Positions 26,896 to 37,017 are shown, counted from the stretch's first letter. The stretch: 64,000 nucleotides of DNA from Acidihalobacter aeolianus (GCF_001753165.1 NZ_CP017448.1:824462-888461); one strand, 5' to 3'. The notes: generated by a model from the letters alone, not told the origin. Program-made: numbers and translations.

Positions 26896-29243
26896 GTGCC
26901 TGTCTCCGTGTCGGGTTGCGTGGCGCGGGTGATCGCCGCGAGGATGCGCCGGGGCGTCATCGGGGTCTCGGTGATCTCGGCGCCGACGAAGCGCAGCGCG
27001 TCGTTCACCGCATTGCCGATGGCGGCAGGCGGGGCGATGGCGCCGCCCTCGCCGACGCCCTTGACCCCGAAGCGGGTGTAGGGCGAGGGCGTTTCCATGT
27101 GTTCGATGCGGATGTCCGGCATCTCGCAGGCGCCGGGCAGGAGGTAGTCGGAGAAGGTCGAGGCCAGCGGCTGGCCGGCGCTGTCGAACGCCATTTCCTC
27201 GTACAGCGCGGTGCCGATGCCCTGGGCCGTGCCGCCGATGATCTGGCCGTCGACCACCATCGGGTTCACCAGCACGCCGCCGTCCTCGACGATCGCGTAG
27301 TCCAGCAGTTCGACCGTGCCCAGCTCGGGGTCGACGGCGACCGCAACGGCGTGCGCCGCATAACTGAACACGCCGTGGTCGTGCACGGGCTTGTAGGCGG
27401 CATTCGTCTCCAGGCTGGTGACCCCGAGACCGCGCGGCAGGTCCTGCGGGCGGCGATACCAGAGGTAGGCCAGCTCGCGCAGCGACAGGCTGCCGCCCTG
27501 GCTGCGGGCCTCGCCGTCGGCCAGGACGATGCCCTCGGGCTCGACGCCGAGCATGCTCGCCGCGACGGTCCTGAGGCGTGCCGCCAGCGCGTCGCAGGCG
27601 GTGGCCACCGCGCCGCCGGCCATCACCATCGAGCGCGAGCCCCAGGTGCCGGTGGAGTAGGCGGTGTCGGCGGTGTCGCCGTGCATCACGCGCACGCGGT
27701 CGGTATCCACCCCGAGAATTTCATGCGCGAGCTGGGCGAAGGTGGTTTCCATGCTCTGTCCGTGCGACTGCACGCCGACGCGAATGTCCAGACCGCCGTT
27801 CGGGGTGACGCGCACGAAGGCCTCCTCGTAGCCGGGGATCATGGGGATGCCCCAGCCCGAGTACACCGAGGTGCCGTGCGCGCTCTGCTCGCAGTAGATC
27901 GAGAAGCCGACGCCGATCAGGCGGCCGTCGGGTTCCGGAGTGCGCTGGCGCTCGCGCCAGGCGTCCAGATCGATGGCCTGAACCGCCCGGCGCATGCATT
28001 CGGGATAGTCCCCGCTGTCGAAGTGCTTGCGGGTGATGTTGTCGAACGGCATCTTTTCGGGCGGCACCAGGTTCGCCATGCGCACCTGCCAGGGTTCCAG
28101 TCCGAGCTCGCGGGCGAGCGCGTCCAGGGTCAGCTCCATGGCGTAGCAGACGCCGGTACGGGCCACGCCGCGGTAGGGCAGGATGGCGCATTTGTTGGTG
28201 GCGGCGGAAAAGGTGCGGCAGCGGTAGCCGCTGAAGTCGTACGGGCCGGGCAGGATGCTCGCCACCTGGGCGGCCTCCAGGCAGGCGGAAAACGGATAGG
28301 CCGAATAGGCGCCGGAGTCGACCGTGACCTCGGCGTCGAGCGCGAGCAGCTTGCCGTTCGCGTCGGCGTGCGCGGTGATGCGGTAGTGATGCTCCCGGCA
28401 GTCGGCGTTGCCGATGAGGTGTTCGCGCCGGTCCTCGATCCAGCGGACGGGGCGGCCGAGGCGCAGGGTCAGCCAGGCGAGGCAGACCTCCTCGGCGAGC
28501 AGGATGCCCTTGTAGCCGAAACCGCCGCCGACGTCGGGCGCGATCACGCGGATGGCGTCCTCCTCCAGGCCGAGGCATTCCGACAGGCCGGAGCGCACCA
28601 CGTGCGGCATCTGCGTGGAGGTGTAGACGGTCAGCAGGTTCTTGCGGCTGTCCCAGTAGGCCACCACGCCGCGGCCCTCGATGGGGGCCATGCACTGGCG
28701 GGCGGTGCGGTATTCGCGGGTGACGCTCGCGGCCGCGTGTGCGGCGGGCGTCTCGATGTCGCCGTCGACGAAGGTCTCCAGGAACACGTTGCGGTCCCAG
28801 TTCTCGTGCAGCAGCGGGCTGTCCGGTTCGCGCGCCTGCAGCATGTCGTGCACGGCGGGCAGTTCCTCGAAGTCGACGTCGACGAGGCCGACGGCGTCCT
28901 CGGCGGCGGCGCGGTCCTCGGCAAAGCACAGCGCGAGCGGTTCGCCCACGTGCCGGACCTTGTCGGCGGCCAGCACGGGCTGCTCGGAGACCCGGAAGCC
29001 GGGCAGCTTGGAGACGGCGCGGATGGCCAGCACGTCCGCGAGATCGGCCGCGGTGAAGGTCTGCGCGGCGATCGCCTCAGGCACGTGGATGCCGCGGATG
29101 CGCGCATGCGCCAGCGGGCTGCGCAGGAACGCGACTTCGCACTGGCCGGGCAGGACGATGTCGGCGATGAACTCGCCGCGTCCGCGCAGATAGCGGTCGT
29201 CCTCCTTGCGCAGCAGTCGCGCGCCGATGCCTTGTTGCTTCAT
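26892..29243 (-). CDS. Molybdenum hydroxylase catalytic (molybdopterin) subunit
   Basis: A 783-residue CoxL/XdhA-type large subunit. Typical parts are GIGARLLRKEDDRYLRGRGEFIADI at the N terminus, VAPDVGGGFGYKG, PYRGVARTGVCYAMELTLDALA (in CO dehydrogenases this loop is different, with the catalytic Cys-Sec type motif absent here), and KGVGEGGAIAPPAAIGNAVNDAL with the conserved Glu acting as base. It should hydroxylate an N-heterocycle or aldehyde using water. The lack of a clear CO-dehydrogenase VAYRC-type motif argues against CO oxidation. Substrate is unknown. Confidence 0.9.
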   Translation of the reverse strand: MKQQGIGARLLRKEDDRYLRGRGEFIADIVLPGQCEVAFLRSPLAHARIRGIHVPEAIAAQTFTAADLADVLAIRAVSKLPGFRVSEQPVLAADKVRHVGEPLALCFAEDRAAAEDAVGLVDVDFEELPAVHDMLQAREPDSPLLHENWDRNVFLETFVDGDIETPAAHAAASVTREYRTARQCMAPIEGRGVVAYWDSRKNLLTVYTSTQMPHVVRSGLSECLGLEEDAIRVIAPDVGGGFGYKGILLAEEVCLAWLTLRLGRPVRWIEDRREHLIGNADCREHHYRITAHADANGKLLALDAEVTVDSGAYSAYPFSACLEAAQVASILPGPYDFSGYRCRTFSAATNKCAILPYRGVARTGVCYAMELTLDALARELGLEPWQVRMANLVPPEKMPFDNITRKHFDSGDYPECMRRAVQAIDLDAWRERQRTPEPDGRLIGVGFSIYCEQSAHGTSVYSGWGIPMIPGYEEAFVRVTPNGGLDIRVGVQSHGQSMETTFAQLAHEILGVDTDRVRVMHGDTADTAYSTGTWGSRSMVMAGGAVATACDALAARLRTVAASMLGVEPEGIVLADGEARSQGGSLSLRELAYLWYRRPQDLPRGLGVTSLETNAAYKPVHDHGVFSYAAHAVAVAVDPELGTVELLDYAIVEDGGVLVNPMVVDGQIIGGTAQGIGTALYEEMAFDSAGQPLASTFSDYLLPGACEMPDIRIEHMETPSPYTRFGVKGVGEGGAIAPPAAIGNAVNDALRFVGAEITETPMTPRRILAAITRATQPDTETGT

Positions 29244-29341
29244 GTGCCTCTCGTGCCTCTTCGTGGTTCCCTGGCGTCAGGGATGTCGTTTGCCGGTCCG
29301 GGCGGCGACGGCTTCACGCCGCGCCGCCCGGCCACTGCCGC

Positions 29342-30157
29342 TTACGGTGCGAGCAGCGTGCTGACCGGCAGGCCCCAGCGTTTCGCATCCGCCCTGGCGG
29401 CGGCCGAACCGAGATACCAGTGCATCTGCTTCTGCACCTCGGCCACCAGCGGGCTGCCCTTCTTCAGCACGATGCCGGCGTTGGTGGTGTCGGGGTCGAT
29501 GACGGCGATGTGGAACTTGCCCGGATTCTGTGTCTCGACGTAGCCCAGCGTGCTGACGCTCTCGAAGATGCCGCCGAGACGGCCGTTCTCCAGCTGCGGC
29601 AGTTCCTGCGCCACGGCGGGATAGGAGCGTGCCTTGATGGCCGGCTTGCCCTTGGAGGTGCAGTTCGCCTCGCTGGCGGCCTGGACCGCCTGCAGCTCGG
29701 GGGCGCTGCCGGTCAGGACGCCCATGTCCATGCCGCACAGGTCGGCGTAGGACTTGATTTTGCCGGCGTTGGCCGCGCTGACCATGACGCCGAAGCCGTT
29801 CTTCAGGTAATCGACGAAGTCGACGATCTTCTGACGGGCCTCGGTGTGGTACACGTCGGACACGACCATGTCGACTCGACCGCTCTGCACGGCCGGGATC
29901 AGGCCGCTGAAGTCGCTGGTCACGATCTTGTATTTCCAGCCGGCGTGCTTGGCGATGGACTTGATCATGTCCATCTCGAAACCGACGATCTTCGCCGGGT
30001 CATCGGGCGAGCGGAAGCTCAGCGGCGGGAAGTCCGCCGAGGTGGCGATCACGTAGGTCTTTGCGGCCTGCGCAGGCATCGAGTAGGCGCCCAGCCCCAG
30101 ACCGATCAGGGCGAGCGTGCCGGCGACGATGCGTTGTGTGCGTTTGTTGATCCTCAT
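29342..30157 (-). CDS. Polar amino-acid type ABC solute-binding protein
   Basis: A 271-residue family 3 periplasmic binding protein with a signal peptide ending near AQAA (residue 32). Motifs are YVIATSADFPPLSFRSPDDPAKIVGFEMDMIKSIAKHAG, FSGLIPAVQSGRVDMVVSDVYHTEARQKIVDFVDY and GVLTGSAPELQAVQAAS. It precedes the Mo-hydroxylase genes and follows DUF1989 and the permease-ATPase fusion, so it most likely feeds that transporter with the pathway substrate, probably an amino-acid-like or nitrogen-rich compound. Confidence 0.9.
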   Translation of the reverse strand: MRINKRTQRIVAGTLALIGLGLGAYSMPAQAAKTYVIATSADFPPLSFRSPDDPAKIVGFEMDMIKSIAKHAGWKYKIVTSDFSGLIPAVQSGRVDMVVSDVYHTEARQKIVDFVDYLKNGFGVMVSAANAGKIKSYADLCGMDMGVLTGSAPELQAVQAASEANCTSKGKPAIKARSYPAVAQELPQLENGRLGGIFESVSTLGYVETQNPGKFHIAVIDPDTTNAGIVLKKGSPLVAEVQKQMHWYLGSAAARADAKRWGLPVSTLLAP

Positions 30158-30256
30158 GGGTGTCTCCGCGATGCAATTGAATGAGTCGATGCGTAGGTTT
30201 GGGTTTTCTCTGTATAGATCGGGAACAACTCCACCTGGGCGATGCGCTTTGAGTAG

Positions 30257-30856
30257 TTATGAAACGGTGATGCCGAGCGGTTTCAGGTGCCCGGCATTGC
30301 AGGGGTTGAGATCCTGCGGGCAGTTGGAGATCGCCAGCAGGACGTCGGTCTCGACGGCGAAGCGGATGAAGTCGCCGGGCTTGGAGGCCGGTTCGGCAAT
30401 GCGCCACTCTCCGCTTGCGGCGACGGGGCAGTTCATGAACACGTTGAAGGACATCGGAATGTCCGCCCGCGTCAGGCCCCAGGGGGACAGGGCCTCGACG
30501 AAGTTCTCGACGCAGCCGTGGTGGCCGTCGACGCCGTAGCGCACCTTGTCGATTTCCGCGTTGCAGGAGCCGGCGAGGATGTCGTGCTGGCCGCAGGTGT
30601 CCTCGACGATGCGCAGCAGCGGCCGGCTGAGATCCGAATAGAGCACGTGCCCGGCGGTCAGGAACACGGTGCCGTTCAGGCGCACGGTGTTCGAGACCCA
30701 CAGGCGGTCGTCAAGCTCGGGGCGCGTGAAGGCGACGATGTCCGCGACCTGCTGGCCTTCCAGGTCGGTGATCTGCAGCGACTGGCCCGCGCGCAGCGCC
30801 AGGGCGACGCAGCCTGCGGGCGCGAGTACGAAGTCTCCGGGTTCTGCGACGTTCAT
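30257..30856 (-). CDS. DUF1989 (urea carboxylase-associated) protein
   Basis: A 199-residue DUF1989 protein. Family features are AGQSLQITDLEGQQVADIVAFTR, a GTVFLTAGHVLYSD segment, CGQHDILAGSCNAE, and FNVFMNCPVAASGEWRIAEPASKPGDFIRFAVETDVLLAISNCPQDLNPCN with cysteines that may bind metal. Relatives lie beside urea carboxylase/allophanate hydrolase genes and amine-use operons; their chemistry is not settled. It overlaps the transporter gene by 4 bases. Confidence 0.85.
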   Translation of the reverse strand: MNVAEPGDFVLAPAGCVALALRAGQSLQITDLEGQQVADIVAFTRPELDDRLWVSNTVRLNGTVFLTAGHVLYSDLSRPLLRIVEDTCGQHDILAGSCNAEIDKVRYGVDGHHGCVENFVEALSPWGLTRADIPMSFNVFMNCPVAASGEWRIAEPASKPGDFIRFAVETDVLLAISNCPQDLNPCNAGHLKPLGITVS

Positions 30857-32442
30857 TGCGCGGCCTCGATGGGAGTGGGTTCGGTGTGGTGGCCCAGACG
30901 GCCTTCGACAAGTTCGATGAAGGCGCGAGTGCGGGCGCTTTTCGGGCGGTTGAAGAGCTCGCTCGGGCTGCCCTGTTCGACGATCTGACCGTCTTCCATG
31001 AACACGATCCGGTCCGCCCAGTCGCGCGCGAACACGATTTCGTGGCTCACGATGACCATCGTCATGCCGGCAGCGGCCAGCTTGCGCATCAGCACCAGCA
31101 CCTCGTTGACCAGTTCGGGGTCGAGCGCCGAGGTCGGTTCGTCGAACAGGATCAGCTTCGGATGCGTGGCGACGGCGCGGATGATCGCGATGCGCTGCTG
31201 CTGACCGCCGGAGAGCTGATGCGGATAACGCTGTTCGTGCTCGCTCAGGCCGGCCCAGGCGAGCAGTTCGCGCGCCTCGCGGTAGGCCGTGGCGCGGTCG
31301 ATGCCGTGTACCCGGATCGGCGCTTCGACGATGTTTTCGAGCACGGTCATGTGGTCGAACAGGTTGAAATGCTGGAACACCATGCCAACGCCGACCCGCG
31401 CGCGGTCGCGGGCAGCGCTACGCGAGGGACGCAGGCCGGCGGACGTCTGGCGATAGCCGATGTGCTGGCCGTTGACCAGGATCTCGCCGCTGTCGATGGA
31501 TTCGAGGTGATTGATCGTGCGCAGCAGGGTCGTCTTGCCCGAACCGCTCGGGCCGATGAGAAAGACCATTTCGCCCTGGTCGAGCTTCAGCGTGATGTCG
31601 CGCAGGATCAGGTTGCCGTGGAAGGATTTGCGGACGTGCCTGATCTCCACGAAGGTCTGGCCGGACGGTGCCGGTCGTGCCGCGGGATGCGGGGCTTCGG
31701 ACAAGGGGAGCCTCGCTTGGGCGGTGCTCGCCGTGCCCACGGCATCCGCCGTCGGGGCACTGGAGCGAGGGCCCAGCGGGGTCGTGTGGCGTTCGTAGTT
31801 GAGGCGGTTTTCGAAATATCGCTGCGCGAGGGAGATCGCGGTGGTGGCCAGCAGATAGAGCAGCCCGGCCGCGGTGAACACCTCGACATACTCGAAGTTC
31901 GTCGACACGACCTGTTCGCTGGTCAGCGTGAGTTCGCCGACCGTGATGACCGAGGCCAGCGAGGTGTTTTTCAGGACCGTGATCGCCTCGTTGCCCATGG
32001 CCGGCGCGATCGCCCTGAGCGCCTGCGGCAGCACGACGCGGGCCATCACCATGAACGGCGTCAGTCCGAGCGCCGCGGCGGCGTCGCGCTGCGTGCGCTT
32101 CACCGACTGCAGCCCGCCGCGGAAGATTTCCGCCATGAAGGCGACCTCGTTGAGCGCGAGGCCGAGGATCGCGGTCATGAGTGCGCTCAGGCGCAGGCCG
32201 AGCAATGGCAGGACGTTGTACCAGAACAGCAGCTGCAGCAGCACGGGCGTGCCGCGCATGACCCAGATGAAGGGTGTGGGCAGCCCGCGCAGCAGCGCAT
32301 TGTTGGACATGCGCGCAATCGCCACGAGCAGTGCCGGCACGAGCGCAGCGCCGAACGAGCAGACGGCGATGACGACGGCCAGCCAAAGCCCGTGCCACAA
32401 CACCGGCATGGTGAGGTAATGCAGCAGGTGATCGTAGTTCAT
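30853..32442 (-). CDS. Amino-acid-type ABC transporter, permease fused to ATPase
   Basis: A 529-residue protein joining both inner-membrane functions. Residues 1-225 form a His/Glu/Gln-type permease (VPALLVAIARMSNNALLRGLPTPFIWVMRGTPVLLQLLFWYN, with the EAA-like loop AAAALGLTPFMVMARVVLPQALRAIAP). After a roughly 50-residue linker, the ABC domain has GPSGSGKTT (Walker A), LSGGQQQR (signature) and LILFDEPTSALDP (Walker B). ATG 32442 fits the usual short permease N terminus; ATG 32481 is also possible. It is the first gene of the block and probably works with the family 3 binding protein. Confidence 0.9.
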   Translation of the reverse strand: MNYDHLLHYLTMPVLWHGLWLAVVIAVCSFGAALVPALLVAIARMSNNALLRGLPTPFIWVMRGTPVLLQLLFWYNVLPLLGLRLSALMTAILGLALNEVAFMAEIFRGGLQSVKRTQRDAAAALGLTPFMVMARVVLPQALRAIAPAMGNEAITVLKNTSLASVITVGELTLTSEQVVSTNFEYVEVFTAAGLLYLLATTAISLAQRYFENRLNYERHTTPLGPRSSAPTADAVGTASTAQARLPLSEAPHPAARPAPSGQTFVEIRHVRKSFHGNLILRDITLKLDQGEMVFLIGPSGSGKTTLLRTINHLESIDSGEILVNGQHIGYRQTSAGLRPSRSAARDRARVGVGMVFQHFNLFDHMTVLENIVEAPIRVHGIDRATAYREARELLAWAGLSEHEQRYPHQLSGGQQQRIAIIRAVATHPKLILFDEPTSALDPELVNEVLVLMRKLAAAGMTMVIVSHEIVFARDWADRIVFMEDGQIVEQGSPSELFNRPKSARTRAFIELVEGRLGHHTEPTPIEAAQ

Positions 32443-32855
32443 GCTGCCCGCGATGCCCGGTGTGCCGGGCGGTCGGAGCATGGCATGCGGCGATGCCTCA
32501 TCATGAGTAGGTCGATGTCCTGAGTACTTAGTACGCTAAGCAATGGAGCATGTTTTATGCCATGACGGCGCTAGCCATCACGCCGGACGCAGGTTCGGCC
32601 TTTAACCCACTTATTTGCTTGGATATATTTTTTCGAGGGTAGGGATGCGCGCTGCGGTGTCGTCCGTGCGTTGTCCGCGGTGATGGGGCGTGCGCGCACC
32701 ATAATCGCGAGGACGTGCAGGTTCGCGCACCGATGTGGAGCTTGTGTGCATACCGTATTCGGAGTCCTCTGCTGGCGCAGGTCGAGCTCGCGAGCGCACG
32801 CCAGCCGGCGCGGCTCGTGACTCGTTTCGGAACGGCGTTACTGCCTGCGCGGCGT
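32443..32855. other. Intergenic region upstream of the transporter operon
   Basis: About 410 bases without a convincing gene. It is locally AT-rich (for example TATATTTTTT near 32623) and holds the palindromes described at 32524-32540. A leftward promoter for the ABC-DUF1989-Mo-hydroxylase block is expected here, but no clean -35/-10 pair was found. Confidence 0.5.
32524..32540. promoter_or_regulatory. Overlapping palindromes, possible MarR operator
   Basis: GTACT-T-AGTAC (32524-32534) and CTTAG-TACG-CTAAG (32527-32540) are two perfect inverted repeats sharing bases, 80 bases before the permease-ATPase start. MarR-type operators are short TTAG/CTAA-rich palindromes of this size. The link to the cluster's MarR gene is inference. 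Confidence 0.45.
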
Positions 32856-33572
32856 TCAGAATTTTTCCACGTCGGGGCGCAGGTCGATCTCCTGCGTCCA
32901 GGCGGAGCGGTCCTGGTGAATGAGTGCCAGATAGGTGCGGGCGATGGCATCCGGGTCCAGGGTGTTGTCCGCGGTGACGCCGGGCCGGCCGCAATTTTTG
33001 GGCGTCAGGATCATGCCGTCGATGATCACGTGCGCGACGTGGATGCCCTGCGGGCCGAGTTCGCGGGCCATGGACTGGGCCATGCCGCGCAGCGCGAACT
33101 TGGCGGCGCCGAAGGCGGCAAAACGGGCGGCCGGCTTGGTCGCGGCGCTGGCGCCGGTGAATAGGATGCAGCCCCGGCCGCGGGCCAGCATGGCCGGCAC
33201 GACCTCGCGTGCGCACAGGAAGGCCCCGCGGCAGTTGATCGCCCACAGGCGGTCGAAATCCTCCACGGGCGTCTCGGCGAAGGCGTGCATGGCGATGGCC
33301 CCGGCGTTGTAGATCAGCACCTCGGGCGGGCCGAAGCGTTCCACGGCCTCGCCCAGCGCCGTGCGCACCGCCGTTTCGTCGGTGAGATCGCAGGCCAGCA
33401 TGAGCGCGTCGGCGCCGCGCGCCTGGAGTTCCGCAGCCAGTTCGTCGGTGTAGTGGCGGGTGCGCGCGAGGCCGACCACGGCATAGCCGTCCGCGCTGAG
33501 CTGTCGGCACAGTGCGGCGCCAAGGCCGGGGCCCACGCCGGCGACGATGGCCAGGGGTTGGGTTTCGCTCAT
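32856..33572 (-). CDS. SDR-family protein lacking the catalytic tyrosine
   Basis: A 238-residue short-chain dehydrogenase/reductase fold. The nucleotide loop is AGVGPGLGAALCRQ (11-24). NAGAIAMHAFAE follows at about 89. The catalytic serine is S142. The usual Y-x3-K is F154-x3-K158, so the proton-donating tyrosine is replaced by phenylalanine. Some divergent SDR subgroups have this feature. GGAGGATCGCC precedes the ATG. The gene is separated from the transporter by about 410 bases, so it may be outside the operon. Confidence 0.85.
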   Translation of the reverse strand: MSETQPLAIVAGVGPGLGAALCRQLSADGYAVVGLARTRHYTDELAAELQARGADALMLACDLTDETAVRTALGEAVERFGPPEVLIYNAGAIAMHAFAETPVEDFDRLWAINCRGAFLCAREVVPAMLARGRGCILFTGASAATKPAARFAAFGAAKFALRGMAQSMARELGPQGIHVAHVIIDGMILTPKNCGRPGVTADNTLDPDAIARTYLALIHQDRSAWTQEIDLRPDVEKF

Positions 33573-33615
33573 GGGGCGATCCTCCTTGGTTTGGACGTGT
33601 CGGCCCCGCCGCGCC

Positions 33616-35631
33616 TCATTTCACGCGCATGCCCGGTTCCGCGCCTTCGTCCGGATTGAGAACGAACAGGTCCTTTCCACCGGGGCCGGCGGCCAGCACC
33701 ATGCCCTCGGAGACGCCGAAGCGCATCTTGCGCGGGGCGAGGTTGGCGACCATGACGGTGAGCCGCCCTTCCAGGTCTTCGGGGGCATAGGCGGATTTGA
33801 TGCCGGCGAACACGTTGCGCGTCTCGCCGCCGAGATCGAGGGTCAGGCGCAGCAGCTTTTCGGCGCCCTCGACGTGCTCGGCCTTGAGGATGCGCACGAC
33901 GCGCAGGTCGAGCTTGGCGAAGTCGTCGTAGGCGATCTCGTCACGGATCGGATCGTCGGCCAGCGGCCCGGTGGGCTTGGGCGCGGCGGCCTGCAGGTCT
34001 TCCCTGGAGGCCTCGACCATGGCCTCGATGGCGGCGGGCTCGATGCGGGTCATGAGCGGCTCGAAGGCGTTGATGCGGCGCGCGAGCAGCGGCTCGGCGA
34101 TGTCGTCCCAGGCCAGTTCGCCGGCGCCGAAGAAGGCCTCGGTCTTCCCGGCGACGCGCGGCAGCACGGGCTTGAGGAAGCTCACGATCACGCGGAACAG
34201 GTTGAGCCCCTGGGTGCAGATGCCCTGGACCGAGGCGGCCCGCTCCGGGTCCTTGATCAGCACCCACGGCTTGTTTTCGTCGATGTACTGGTTGGCGCGG
34301 TCGGCCAGCCCCATGATCTTACGCATGGCCTGACCGAATTCGCGACGTTCGTAGTGTTCGGCGATCTCGTCGCGCGAGGCGGCGAACGAGGCGTACATGT
34401 CGGGTTCGGGCAGGGTGTCGGACAGCTTGCCGTCGAAGCGCTTGGCGATGAACGAGGCGGTGCGGCTGGCGATGTTGACCACTTTGCCGACGAGGTCGGC
34501 GTTTACGCGCGCGGTGAAGTCCTCGAGATTGAGGTCGAGGTCATCGACGCCGGCGCCGAGCTTGGCCGCGAAATAGTAGCGCAGGTACTCGGCGTCGAGG
34601 TGATCCAGATAGGTGCGCGCCTTGATGAAGGTGCCGCGCGACTTGGACATTTTCTGCCCGTCCACGGTGAGGAAGCCGTGCGCGTAGATGGCGGTCGGTA
34701 TGCGCAGCCCGGCGCCCTTGAGCATGGCCGGCCAGAACAGGGTGTGGAAACGCAGGATGTCCTTGCCGATGAAGTGATAGAGCTCGGATTTGGCGTCAGC
34801 CTTCCACCAGTCGTCGAATTCCAGCCCCAGCCGCGCGCAGAGCTGCTTGAAGCTCGCCATGTAGCCGATGGGCGCATCCAGCCAGACGTAGAAATACTTG
34901 CCCGGCGCATCGGGAATCTCGAAGCCGAAGTAGGGTGCGTCGCGCGAGATGTCCCAGTCGTTCAGGCCGGTGGACAGCCACTCGTTCATCTTGTTCGCGA
35001 CTTCGGTCTGCGTGGCGCCGCGCACGAACTTGCGCAACATGTCCTCGAAATCGGACAGCCGGAAGAAATAATGCTCCGAGTCCTTCTTAACCGGCGTGGC
35101 GCCGCTGAGCACCGAGCGCGGGTCCTTGAGTTCGGCGGCGTCGTAGGTCGCGCCGCAGACCTCGCAGTTGTCGCCATACTGGTCCGGCGCGCCGCAGCGC
35201 GGGCAACCGCCCTTGATGAAGCGGTCGGGCAGAAACATCTTCTGCTCGGGATCGTAGAACTGGCTGATGGTGCGCCGCGCGATATGTCCGGCGTCGCGCA
35301 GCTTCAGATAGATGTCGGAGGCGAAGGCGCGGTTTTCGGGCGAGTGGGTGCTGTAGTAGTTGTCGAAGCTGATGCCGAAATCGTCGAAGTCCGCGCGGTG
35401 TTCCGCACCGACGCGTTCGATCAGCGCCTCGGGCGTGATGCCCTCGCCCTGGGCGCGCAGCATGATCGGGGTGCCGTGAGCGTCGTCTGCGCCGACATAG
35501 AAACAGCGGTGTCCGCGCATGCGCTGGAAGCGTACCCAGATGTCGGTCTGGATGTATTCCACCAGATGACCGATATGGATCGATCCGTTGGCGTAGGGCA
35601 GGGCGCTGGTGACCAGGATGTCGCGCGTCAT
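33616..35631 (-). CDS. metG: Methionyl-tRNA synthetase
   Basis: A 671-residue MetRS, the length of the E. coli-type enzyme with a C-terminal OB-fold tRNA-binding domain. [18 protein letters not shown] contains HIGH. The zinc knuckle is [30 protein letters not shown] contains KMSKS. The C terminus ([42 protein letters not shown]) is the Trbp111-like domain. It charges tRNA-Met in the cytoplasm and is divergent from mrp. Confidence 0.98.
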   Translation of the reverse strand: MTRDILVTSALPYANGSIHIGHLVEYIQTDIWVRFQRMRGHRCFYVGADDAHGTPIMLRAQGEGITPEALIERVGAEHRADFDDFGISFDNYYSTHSPENRAFASDIYLKLRDAGHIARRTISQFYDPEQKMFLPDRFIKGGCPRCGAPDQYGDNCEVCGATYDAAELKDPRSVLSGATPVKKDSEHYFFRLSDFEDMLRKFVRGATQTEVANKMNEWLSTGLNDWDISRDAPYFGFEIPDAPGKYFYVWLDAPIGYMASFKQLCARLGLEFDDWWKADAKSELYHFIGKDILRFHTLFWPAMLKGAGLRIPTAIYAHGFLTVDGQKMSKSRGTFIKARTYLDHLDAEYLRYYFAAKLGAGVDDLDLNLEDFTARVNADLVGKVVNIASRTASFIAKRFDGKLSDTLPEPDMYASFAASRDEIAEHYERREFGQAMRKIMGLADRANQYIDENKPWVLIKDPERAASVQGICTQGLNLFRVIVSFLKPVLPRVAGKTEAFFGAGELAWDDIAEPLLARRINAFEPLMTRIEPAAIEAMVEASREDLQAAAPKPTGPLADDPIRDEIAYDDFAKLDLRVVRILKAEHVEGAEKLLRLTLDLGGETRNVFAGIKSAYAPEDLEGRLTVMVANLAPRKMRFGVSEGMVLAAGPGGKDLFVLNPDEGAEPGMRVK

Positions 35632-35822
35632 GGGGTGGCTCGTCCGCGTTTCGAAAAGCCTGTAAACATATCAGGTCCGGCGCCCCCGGGCCATGCATGC
35701 ATGGCCGCAAATCCCCTATCTCCCGCATTTGTCGCTGCGCGTCGGATGCACGTGCGCAACAGTTTTTCGGCCGGAGGGAAGGCCTAGTTAACCGCGTGGT
35801 TTTACGCGGGGTGGCGGCCTAG

Positions 35823-35828
35823 TACAAT
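35823..35828 (+). promoter_or_regulatory. Possible -10 element for mrp/apbC
   Basis: TACAAT lies 55 bases before the mrp start, between the divergent metG and mrp genes. A small hairpin with arms CCGCGT and ACGCGG lies just upstream. No strong -35 is seen. Confidence 0.35.
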
Positions 35829-35882
35829 CCGCGGCAAAGCGCCGATTGCGCATCACCGAATTGTTCCGGAGGTTCAGGGCTC

Positions 35883-36974
35883 ATGGCTGAGTTGTCGCGT
35901 TTACAGGTCGAAACCGCCCTCAAGGGCGTGCAGGACCGCTACCTGGAGAAGGATCTGGTGGCGGCCGGAGAGGTCAAGGATATCCGCATCGAGGGCGGCA
36001 AGGTCGCGGTGGACATCGCCTTCGGTTACCCCGCCAAGGGCTACGCCGACGAGGTCGTCGCGGCCGTGCGCGAGCAGGTGGGTCGGATCGACGGCGTCGA
36101 TTCGGTCGAGGTGGAAACGCGGTCGCAGATCGTCTCGCATGCCGTACAACGCAACCTCAAGCCGCTGGCCGGAATCAAGAACATCATTGCCGTCGCCTCC
36201 GGCAAGGGCGGCGTGGGCAAGTCCACCACTGCGGTGAACCTGGCTCTGGCCCTGGCCGCCGAAGGCGCCAGCGTGGGCTTGCTCGACGCGGACATCTACG
36301 GCCCCAGCCAGCCGCGCATGCTGGGCATTGAGGGCAAGCCGGAGACCAAGGACGGGCGCATGCTCGAACCGATGGAGAACTACGGCATCAAGGCCATGTC
36401 CATCGGCTTCCTCATCGAGGATGAAACGCCGATGATCTGGCGCGGCCCGATGGTGACCCAGGCGCTGGAGCAGTTGCTTTCCGAAACCCGCTGGGGCGAG
36501 CTCGACTACCTCGTGATCGACCTGCCGCCGGGCACCGGCGACATCCAGCTCACGCTGTCACAGAAGATTCCGGTCAGCGGCGCGGTCATCGTCACCACGC
36601 CGCAGGACATCGCCCTGCTGGATGCACGCAAGGGTCTGAAGATGTTCGAGAAGGTCGAGGTGCCGGTGCTCGGCATCGTGGAGAACATGAGCATCCACAT
36701 CTGTTCGAACTGCGGCCACGAGGAGCACATCTTCGGCGAAGGCGGCGGCCAGCGCATGTCTGAGGACTACAACGTCGAACTGCTGGGCGCGCTGCCGCTC
36801 GACATCCGTATCCGCGAGCAGGCGGACGGCGGCAAGCCGACCGTGGTCGCCGATCCGGACGGACGCGTTGCCGAGATCTATCGCGACATCGCACGTCGCA
36901 CGGCCGCGCAGCTTGCCCGCCAGTCCAAGGACTACAGCAGCAAGTTCCCCAACATCGTGATCCAGAACAGCTGA
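35883..36974 (+). CDS. apbC: Iron-sulfur cluster carrier ATPase Mrp/ApbC
   Basis: A 363-residue Mrp/NBP35-type P-loop ATPase that carries Fe-S clusters to target proteins. An N-terminal MIP18/DUF59-like domain (residues 5-80) precedes the deviant Walker A in [56 protein letters not shown] and the cluster-binding C-x2-C in [14 protein letters not shown] follow. GGAGG lies before the ATG. metG-mrp-dcd order is common in gammaproteobacteria. Confidence 0.96.
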   Translation: MAELSRLQVETALKGVQDRYLEKDLVAAGEVKDIRIEGGKVAVDIAFGYPAKGYADEVVAAVREQVGRIDGVDSVEVETRSQIVSHAVQRNLKPLAGIKNIIAVASGKGGVGKSTTAVNLALALAAEGASVGLLDADIYGPSQPRMLGIEGKPETKDGRMLEPMENYGIKAMSIGFLIEDETPMIWRGPMVTQALEQLLSETRWGELDYLVIDLPPGTGDIQLTLSQKIPVSGAVIVTTPQDIALLDARKGLKMFEKVEVPVLGIVENMSIHICSNCGHEEHIFGEGGGQRMSEDYNVELLGALPLDIRIREQADGGKPTVVADPDGRVAEIYRDIARRTAAQLARQSKDYSSKFPNIVIQNS

Positions 36975-37017
36975 GCCGGCAGGGGCCCAGGCCCCGCCGG
37001 GACCGGAGTCCCCGAGC

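Noticed and set aside
26892-29243. Aerobic CO dehydrogenase large subunit
   Set aside because: The characteristic active-site cysteine loop of form I CO dehydrogenase was not found, and the neighbours point to heterocycle or amide catabolism.
26916-29543. Forward frame of 875 codons opposite the molybdenum hydroxylase large subunit
   Set aside because: Shadow of a recognised enzyme; no motifs in the forward reading.
33547-35787. Forward frame of 746 codons opposite metG
   Set aside because: Antisense shadow of methionyl-tRNA synthetase, which has all class I motifs on the minus strand.
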